From CAZVFE01 sp964626405 (GTDB lineage Bacteria; Bacteroidota; Bacteroidia; Cytophagales; Spirosomataceae), in the NCBI GenBank assembly GCA_964626405.1, contig CAZVFE010000016.1, positions 1 through 30,194 on the forward strand: a DNA stretch of 30,194 bases. The letters run 5' to 3'. The notes beneath the pieces were generated by a model. The model did no database searches. It was given only the letters and a program-made list of their open reading frames with translations, and was not told where the DNA came from. Both the position numbers and the translations under genes were made by a program. Below, piece after piece: positions 26,217 to 30,194 of this stretch; the first letter of the stretch is position 1, and each line of letters opens with the position of its first letter.

Positions 26217-26606
26217 ATGAAAAAATTTATCAATTTAGTATTAAGATTAATTGTAGCCATTATCCTATTACAAACACTTTATTATAAGTTTACAGCACAT
26301 CCAGACTCAGTTTATATTTTCTCAGCTCTCGGTGTAGAACCTTGGGGAAGAATTGGTTTAGGAGTAGTTGAATTAATTACTTCAATATTAATCCTTTTTG
26401 GAAGAACCAAACTAGTAGGTATGATTTTGAGCTTAGGTATCATATTAGGAGCCATAGGCTCACATTTTTTAGTAATTGGAATCAATGTCTCTGGCGATGG
26501 AGGTACATTGTTTATGTTGGCAATAATTGTTTTTGTTTGTTCTAGTATTTATTTACTTTTAAACAAAAATGATATTGTTTCCCTTATTAAAAAATTGATA
26601 AAATAA
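26217..26606 (+). CDS. DoxX-like small membrane protein
   Basis: A 129-residue protein with four hydrophobic segments (about 5-22, 45-62, 66-86 and 97-115) and the DoxX-type opening RLIVAIILLQTLYYKFTAHPDS, followed by GRIGLGVVELITSILILFGRTK. DoxX-family proteins sit in the inner membrane and are linked to quinone, thiol or oxidative-stress chemistry in some bacteria, but most are uncharacterised. There are no obvious catalytic residues; the single Cys (in FVCSSIY) lies in the last helix. It follows the YHS gene by 20 bases and precedes the DinB-like gene by 16, at the head of a plus-strand run of small genes. Assignment to the family is good; the function is not known. Confidence 0.8.
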   Translation: MKKFINLVLRLIVAIILLQTLYYKFTAHPDSVYIFSALGVEPWGRIGLGVVELITSILILFGRTKLVGMILSLGIILGAIGSHFLVIGINVSGDGGTLFMLAIIVFVCSSIYLLLNKNDIVSLIKKLIK

Positions 26607-26622
26607 ACCTAAAAATTGAATT

Positions 26623-27114
26623 ATGCCTCTTTTATTAGAATCAAAAAATTCTTTAGAAAATTTAATAAATATTATTCAAAAGATAAATTCTGACCAATAT
26701 TCTCAGAAAATAGACCTTTTGGCAAATTCAAGCATTGGAGAACATGTTCGTCATATTATTGAACTCTTTCAACAATTATTGAATGGATATTCAACAGGTA
26801 TAATAAATTATGATGATCGTAAAAGGGATAAAAAACTCCAAGAAGATCCTAATTTTGCCATTGAATCAATAAATGAAATAATATTAAAATTGGATAAAGA
26901 AAATATTGATTTAGAAATACTAACCATTTATAATAATTATAAGTCTAAGATATTTTCCAATTATTTTAGAGAATTAATTTATAATATTGAACATTGTATC
27001 CATCACCAAGCAATAATTAAGATAGGTTTAGAATCCTTGAATATTAAACTTGAAAATGAAAATTTTGGGATGGCAAAATCTACAATTCAATATAAGAAAG
27101 AATGTGTACAGTAA
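26623..27114 (+). CDS. DinB-like four-helix metal-binding protein
   Basis: The 163-residue protein has the all-helical DinB/YfiT-like layout with a possible metal triad: His41 or His44 in SIGEHVRHIIELF, and His124/His127/His128 in NIEHCIHHQAI. The spacing (one His in the second helix, the others in a later helix) is that of this superfamily, which includes thiol transferases and many uncharacterised proteins. No thiol substrate can be inferred. It overlaps the next gene by 13 bases (27102-27114), so coupled translation is likely. Codon use and A/T content do not differ visibly from neighbours. A role together with the following NRDE protein is suggested by the overlap only. Confidence 0.75.
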   Translation: MPLLLESKNSLENLINIIQKINSDQYSQKIDLLANSSIGEHVRHIIELFQQLLNGYSTGIINYDDRKRDKKLQEDPNFAIESINEIILKLDKENIDLEILTIYNNYKSKIFSNYFRELIYNIEHCIHHQAIIKIGLESLNIKLENENFGMAKSTIQYKKECVQ

Positions 27115-27815
27115 GTTTTATCAGGTCGAATAATAAAATAATCATAACCTCAAATCGTGATGAAAATATTAAACGACCTGATGCAATTCCCAATCAAAAG
27201 GAAAAAATAGGAAATCTAGATTATTTTTTTCCAAAGGACCCTCAATCAAATGGAACCTGGTTTATCATAAATAATCTTGGGAATGCATTCGTATTATTGA
27301 ATGGCGGAGAATTCAAACATATCTACAAGCCCCCCTATTCAAAAAGTAGAGGATTGATTTTAAAAGAATTAGCTACTAGTCAAAATATAATCGATCATTG
27401 GAATTCCATAGACTTATTTAATATCGAACCTTTTACAATCATTGCCTTTTTTCAAAATAAACTCTTCCAATTAAGATGGAATGGCGATCATAAATCTTTC
27501 CAAGAATTAAATTCTGAAATTCCTCATATTTGGTCTTCCTCTACCCTATATTCTCCTGAAATTTCCTTGAAAAGGAAAACCTGGTTAAAAGAATTTCTTC
27601 CCAATTTAAGTACTGATTGTCCAGATAAGGATTTATTGGAATTTCATACAAAAACAATGTCTTCTGATAAAATAAATGGTTTAATGATTAATAGAAATGA
27701 AGAAATTTTAACGAAGAATATTACTCAGTTTGTTTCTGATGGCTTAAATTTAAAATTAATTCACTTAGATTGTATCCATAATACTCAAACTGAATTAATT
27801 GAAAAAATCCTATGA
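27102..27815 (+). CDS. NRDE (TANGO2-like) family protein
   Basis: The 237-residue protein starts MCTVSFIRSNNKIIITSNRDENIKRP, with the TSNRDE motif that names the family, and continues with GTWFIINNLGNAFVLLNGG. TANGO2-like proteins have an N-terminal Cys (Cys2 here) exposed when Met is removed, as in Ntn-type hydrolases; in eukaryotes TANGO2 has been linked to heme or lipid handling. The bacterial role is not settled. The protein lacks a signal peptide and is likely cytoplasmic. It overlaps the DinB-like gene upstream by 13 bases and the ATP-grasp gene downstream in ATGA, so the three are translated together. Given the nearby cytochrome genes a heme link is tempting, but that is inference. Confidence 0.85.
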   Translation: MCTVSFIRSNNKIIITSNRDENIKRPDAIPNQKEKIGNLDYFFPKDPQSNGTWFIINNLGNAFVLLNGGEFKHIYKPPYSKSRGLILKELATSQNIIDHWNSIDLFNIEPFTIIAFFQNKLFQLRWNGDHKSFQELNSEIPHIWSSSTLYSPEISLKRKTWLKEFLPNLSTDCPDKDLLEFHTKTMSSDKINGLMINRNEEILTKNITQFVSDGLNLKLIHLDCIHNTQTELIEKIL

Positions 27816-28777
27816 AAATCTGGTGGCATAAATTTAGGAATTGGGAATATTGGTCGATGTATCTTGTTTATTTTCCAACTTTTTGGTTTTGGGTTTTACA
27901 AATGCTTCGCTTTAGATCTTTTAAATTTTATCAATATTCCAATCCTGCTATCATCAATGGCGGATTTTACGGGGATAGTAAAATGGATATTTATCGACTT
28001 TTACCCTGCAACCTTTATCCTAAAACAATAAAAATCCTTGAAGAGGAAATTCAAAATCTTACTATTCAAAATATTTCAAAGGATTTTCATTTCCCTTGTA
28101 TTGTAAAACCAGATATTGGTTGTAGAGGGATTGGGGTTCAAAAGGTTCATTCTTTTCAAGAATTAATGGATTATGCAAGTATTTTGAAAAAGGATTTTTT
28201 AATCCAAGAATTAATTGATCTTCCTCAAGAATTAGGACTTTTTTATGTTCGTTTTCCGAATCAAGAAAAAGGGAAAATATTAGGAATAACTTTAAAAAAA
28301 TTTCTGACTATTCAAGGTGATGGAATTAAAACAATTGAGGAATTATTAAAACTGGAACCTCGTTTTGAAATTCAAATTCCTAAACTAATGAATCAAATTG
28401 ATTTAAAGGAAATTCTGAAAAATGGAGAAGAAAGATGTTTGGTTCCTTTTGGTAATCATAATCGGGGTACTCAATTTTTGGATGGTTCGCACCTAATTTC
28501 CCCAAAACTTAATAATACCTTTGATAACTTACTAGGAAAAATTGAGGGTTTTTATTTTGGAAGATTGGATATCCGATTTAATTCTTTTGAGCAATTAGAA
28601 AGAGGTGAAAATTTTAAAATTATTGAATTAAATGGAGCAAAAAGTGAACCAACTCATATTTATGATCCTTCCTATTCTTTTCTTCGTGGTCAAAAGGAAA
28701 TATTTCGTTATCAAATTATTATGACAAAGATTATTCGAATATCTAAATCTTTATCTATTTTTAATAAGTCAATTTAA
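27812..28777 (+). CDS. Uncharacterised ATP-grasp-type ligase
   Basis: A 321-residue protein with a C-terminal ATP-grasp fold: the lysine loop CIVKPDIGCRGIGVQKV (Lys99), then the ligand-binding strand FYFGRLDIRFNSF with Arg251 and Asp253, and the metal-binding pair Glu272 and Asn274 in IIELNGAKSEPTHIYD. These are the usual ATP and Mg ligands of D-Ala-D-Ala ligase-like enzymes, which join a carboxylate to an amine or thiol. The first 50 residues are rich in Trp, Tyr and Phe (WWHKFRNWEYWSMYLVYFPTF) and may lie on the membrane. The substrate is unknown; the nearest label would be a D-alanine-D-alanine-ligase-like protein, but it is not the ddl enzyme by its N-terminus. It overlaps the NRDE gene by four bases; the PH-like gene follows after four. 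Confidence 0.8.
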   Translation: MKIWWHKFRNWEYWSMYLVYFPTFWFWVLQMLRFRSFKFYQYSNPAIINGGFYGDSKMDIYRLLPCNLYPKTIKILEEEIQNLTIQNISKDFHFPCIVKPDIGCRGIGVQKVHSFQELMDYASILKKDFLIQELIDLPQELGLFYVRFPNQEKGKILGITLKKFLTIQGDGIKTIEELLKLEPRFEIQIPKLMNQIDLKEILKNGEERCLVPFGNHNRGTQFLDGSHLISPKLNNTFDNLLGKIEGFYFGRLDIRFNSFEQLERGENFKIIELNGAKSEPTHIYDPSYSFLRGQKEIFRYQIIMTKIIRISKSLSIFNKSI

Positions 28778-28781
28778 ACAG

Positions 28782-29180
28782 ATGAAAAGATTTCAGCCTA
28801 AGATTGGTTTAGAATTGGTAATTCCTTTAGCAGTGATACTTTTAGGAACCCTGGCCCTATTAATTTATCCTCAGCCAATTTGGCCAGGAATTCTGATTAT
28901 TCTTTTGGTTTCAAGCTTTATAATCTATTTATTTTCCAATACGTATTATTTGATTGATCAAACTAATTTGATAATTCATTCAGGTTTTTTATATCATGTA
29001 GTAATACCTATTAAAGAAATTAGAAAAATTGAGCCAACGGTTAGTCCATTATCCTCTCCAGCTTTATCTCTAAGCGGAAGATTAGAGATACATTATGGTA
29101 AATGGGATTCCATAATTATTGCTCCTAAAGAAAAACAAGAATTTTTGAATGAAATTAATAAAATAAAATTACCAATATGA
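28782..29180 (+). CDS. Small membrane protein with PH-like domain
   Basis: This 132-residue protein has two membrane helices (about 10-28 and 34-51), then a small domain (52-132) with alternating strands: TYYLIDQTNLIIHSGFLYHVVIPIKEIRKIEPT. That order (Y-x-L/I-x-D..L.i..G.....ip..eI..I) is typical of bacterial PH-like domains of the membrane-bound type. The tail EKQEFLNEINKI forms the closing helix. Function is unknown; such proteins are thought to be membrane-anchored binding modules. It overlaps the next gene by four bases (ATGA) and starts four bases after the ATP-grasp gene. No catalytic residue is visible. Confidence 0.72.
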   Translation: MKRFQPKIGLELVIPLAVILLGTLALLIYPQPIWPGILIILLVSSFIIYLFSNTYYLIDQTNLIIHSGFLYHVVIPIKEIRKIEPTVSPLSSPALSLSGRLEIHYGKWDSIIIAPKEKQEFLNEINKIKLPI

Positions 29181-29596
29181 AAATAAACCCATATATCCAC
29201 TTTCCTGGAAATGCTGAAGAAGCTTTTAATTTATATCAATCTGCTTTAGGAGGTGAAATTATCGAATTAATGCGATTTAATGATATGGGACCTAATCCCA
29301 ATATTCAAGAACATGAATTGAATAAAATTGCGCATATTGCTTTAAAAATAGCTCCTGATCAAGTTTTAATGGGTTCTGATGTACCTAAATTTATGGGGGA
29401 TTTTAATTTGAAGGAAAATAGGTCAAAAATTACTGTTTCAACTAATTCAAAGGAAGAGTCCGACAGAATCTATAAAATATTAAGTAATAAGGGTGAAATC
29501 GAAATGCCTATCGGAGATAGTCCTTGGGGTTCTTATTTTGCCATGTTTCGAGATCAATTTGGAATTGAATGGATGATTGAATTTCGTTATAATTAA
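29177..29596 (+). CDS. VOC-superfamily PhnB-like protein
   Basis: The 139-residue protein opens MKINPYIHFPGNAEEAFNLYQSALGGEI, the usual start of the PhnB/glyoxalase-like family, and ends with SPWGSYFAMFRDQFGIEWMIEF, the second beta-alpha-beta repeat. His32-type metal ligands of true glyoxalases are not obvious; the set His8, Asp36 and Glu135 would fit only loosely, so a lyase role is not claimed. Members are soluble and bind small molecules or metals. It overlaps the PH-like gene by four bases and is followed by a 62-base gap containing a perfect A/T palindrome. Confidence 0.8.
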   Translation: MKINPYIHFPGNAEEAFNLYQSALGGEIIELMRFNDMGPNPNIQEHELNKIAHIALKIAPDQVLMGSDVPKFMGDFNLKENRSKITVSTNSKEESDRIYKILSNKGEIEMPIGDSPWGSYFAMFRDQFGIEWMIEFRYN

Positions 29597-29604
29597 AATT
29601 TGAT

Positions 29605-29624
29605 TTATAATTTTAAAATTATAA
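29605..29624. other. Perfect 20-base A/T palindrome between VOC and DUF805 genes
   Basis: TTATAATTTTAAAATTATAA is its own reverse complement. It lies 8 bases after the VOC-gene stop (29596) and 34 before the DUF805 start. With no loop and only A/T pairs, it is a weak terminator; it could be a protein-binding site or a chance A/T-rich palindrome. Confidence 0.45.
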
Positions 29625-29658
29625 TTTTAAATATTTCTAACCATTAAAATTTACAGTT

Positions 29659-30063
29659 ATGAATTACTTTCTTTTAGCTTTTTCCAATTATTTCAATTTT
29701 TCCACAAGATCACGAAGAAAAGAATATTGGTATTTTGTTTTGTTCTCCATCATTTTTGGAGTGTTTTTTTCCTTAATGGATAAATTTTTTAATTTACCCA
29801 AAGTTATCTTTTACGAGATAAAAAATGTGCCAATTTTTGATTTTGGATTATTATATTTTCTATTTTTTATCTTTACTTTTATTCCTTCTATTTCTTTAGG
29901 AGCAAGAAGATTGCACGATATTGGAAAATCTGGTTGGTGGCAATTATTAAATTTTATCCCGATAATAGGTTGGATAGTTTTATTTGTTTGGGCTATTACT
30001 GAAGGTGAATTTGAAGATAATGAATGGGGAATTAATCCCAAAAAAATTACTAAACACTTTTAG
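29659..30063 (+). CDS. DUF805-family membrane protein
   Basis: This 134-residue protein shows the DUF805 pattern: FNFSTRSRRKEYWYFVLF at the start, three to four hydrophobic segments, and the signature ISLGARRLHDIGKSGWWQLL followed by IPIIGWIVLFVWAITEGEFEDNEWG. The R-R-K-E-Y-W and R-R-L-H-D pair are the conserved marks. No function is established for the family; members are inner membrane proteins with cytoplasmic charged loops. The gene is separated from the VOC gene by 62 bases, so it may have its own promoter, and it ends 13 bases before a strong hairpin. Confidence 0.85.
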   Translation: MNYFLLAFSNYFNFSTRSRRKEYWYFVLFSIIFGVFFSLMDKFFNLPKVIFYEIKNVPIFDFGLLYFLFFIFTFIPSISLGARRLHDIGKSGWWQLLNFIPIIGWIVLFVWAITEGEFEDNEWGINPKKITKHF

Positions 30064-30075
30064 TATCCAATAAAA

Positions 30076-30126
30076 AGAATCGGAGAAGGAATAGCTTATA
30101 CTCAGCAAACATTCCTCTCCGATTCT
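30076..30126 (+). terminator. Long hairpin after DUF805, candidate terminator
   Basis: Left arm 30076-30092 (AGAATCGGAGAAGGAAT) and right arm 30111-30126 (ATTCCTCTCCGATTCT) pair along 16 positions with one bulged A; the loop is 18 bases. It starts 13 bases after the DUF805 stop. The stem is GC-richer than the surroundings. No long T-run follows, so rho-independent termination is only moderately supported. The right arm is also the first unit of the tandem repeat. Confidence 0.6.
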
Positions 30127-30182
30127 AATATTCTTCGATTCTCCGATTCTAATATTCTTCGATTCTCCGATTCTAATATTCT
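30117..30182. repeat. 24-bp tandem repeat at right window edge
   Basis: The decamer CTCCGATTCT recurs at 30117, 30141 and 30165, a period of 24 bases. Each copy is followed by AATATTCT, and the first two then by TCGATT. There are two full units and one 18-base partial, followed by a related AATTCTAATAT at 30184-30194. The units are identical where they align. There are no unique spacers, so this is a minisatellite-like array and not a CRISPR. It probably continues or ends just outside the window. Confidence 0.85.
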
Positions 30183-30194
30183 AAATTCTAATAT

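Noticed and set aside
30117..30194. CRISPR array
   Set aside because: Units follow each other without unique spacers and the period is 24 bases; no cas genes are nearby.

Overview
The window is a strongly AT-rich stretch of a Bacteroidota chromosome (probably a Cytophagia- or Flavobacteriia-like aerobe; the class is inferred). Four things support this: a fused CcoN-CcoO subunit, a P-type ATPase CcoI with an N-terminal Cys-rich domain, a TAnnTTTG-type promoter before dnaB, and A-rich translation starts without clear Shine-Dalgarno sequences. Nearly all of it is coding; no gap exceeds 300 bases. I saw no tRNA, rRNA, insertion sequence or CRISPR array.

Layout. 1-1310 (-): a secreted sulfatase cut by the left edge. 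1367-5805 (+): a tight unit of SulP anion transporter, beta-carbonic anhydrase, PAS histidine kinase and a response regulator fused to a Crp/Fnr DNA-binding module. 5802-13737 (-): a compact eight-gene cbb3 cytochrome oxidase operon in the order ccoI-ccoS-ccoNO-ccoQ-ccoP-DUF2892-ccoG-TauE/SafE-like. It includes two small genes, ccoS and ccoQ. 13862-14227 (+): a free-standing cyclic-nucleotide-binding-type domain, divergent from ccoI, with an FNR/Crp-like palindrome between them. 14233-21313 (-): an exported catabolic group (SDR, large lipoprotein cytochrome of the Planctomycete-type family, Tat-exported Gfo/Idh oxidoreductase, sialate O-acetylesterase-like enzyme). 21433-25670: housekeeping genes rlmD (+), dnaB (-) and phoH (+). 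25732-30063 (+): a run of eight small genes (YHS, DoxX-like, DinB-like, NRDE/TANGO2, ATP-grasp, PH-like, VOC/PhnB-like, DUF805). 30064-30194: a strong hairpin running into a 24-bp tandem repeat that continues to the right edge.

How it fits together. The oxidase structural genes and their copper and assembly factors form one transcription unit suited to low-oxygen respiration. A sensor kinase and Crp-type response regulator end tail-to-tail with it, overlapping by 4 bases. A TGAT-N4-ATCA operator lies in the ccoI promoter region. The simplest inference is that the two-component system or a relative controls the oxidase operon, and that the HCO3-/CO2 pair is expressed with the sensor. The exported cytochrome and Gfo/Idh oxidoreductase could pass electrons from sugar oxidation to such a chain, but this is inference.

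Most genes belong to recognisable families. The least explained parts are the regulatory wiring around the oxidase, the monoheme CcoP and missing ccoH, the overlapping NRDE/ATP-grasp pair, and the hairpin-repeat structure at the right edge.
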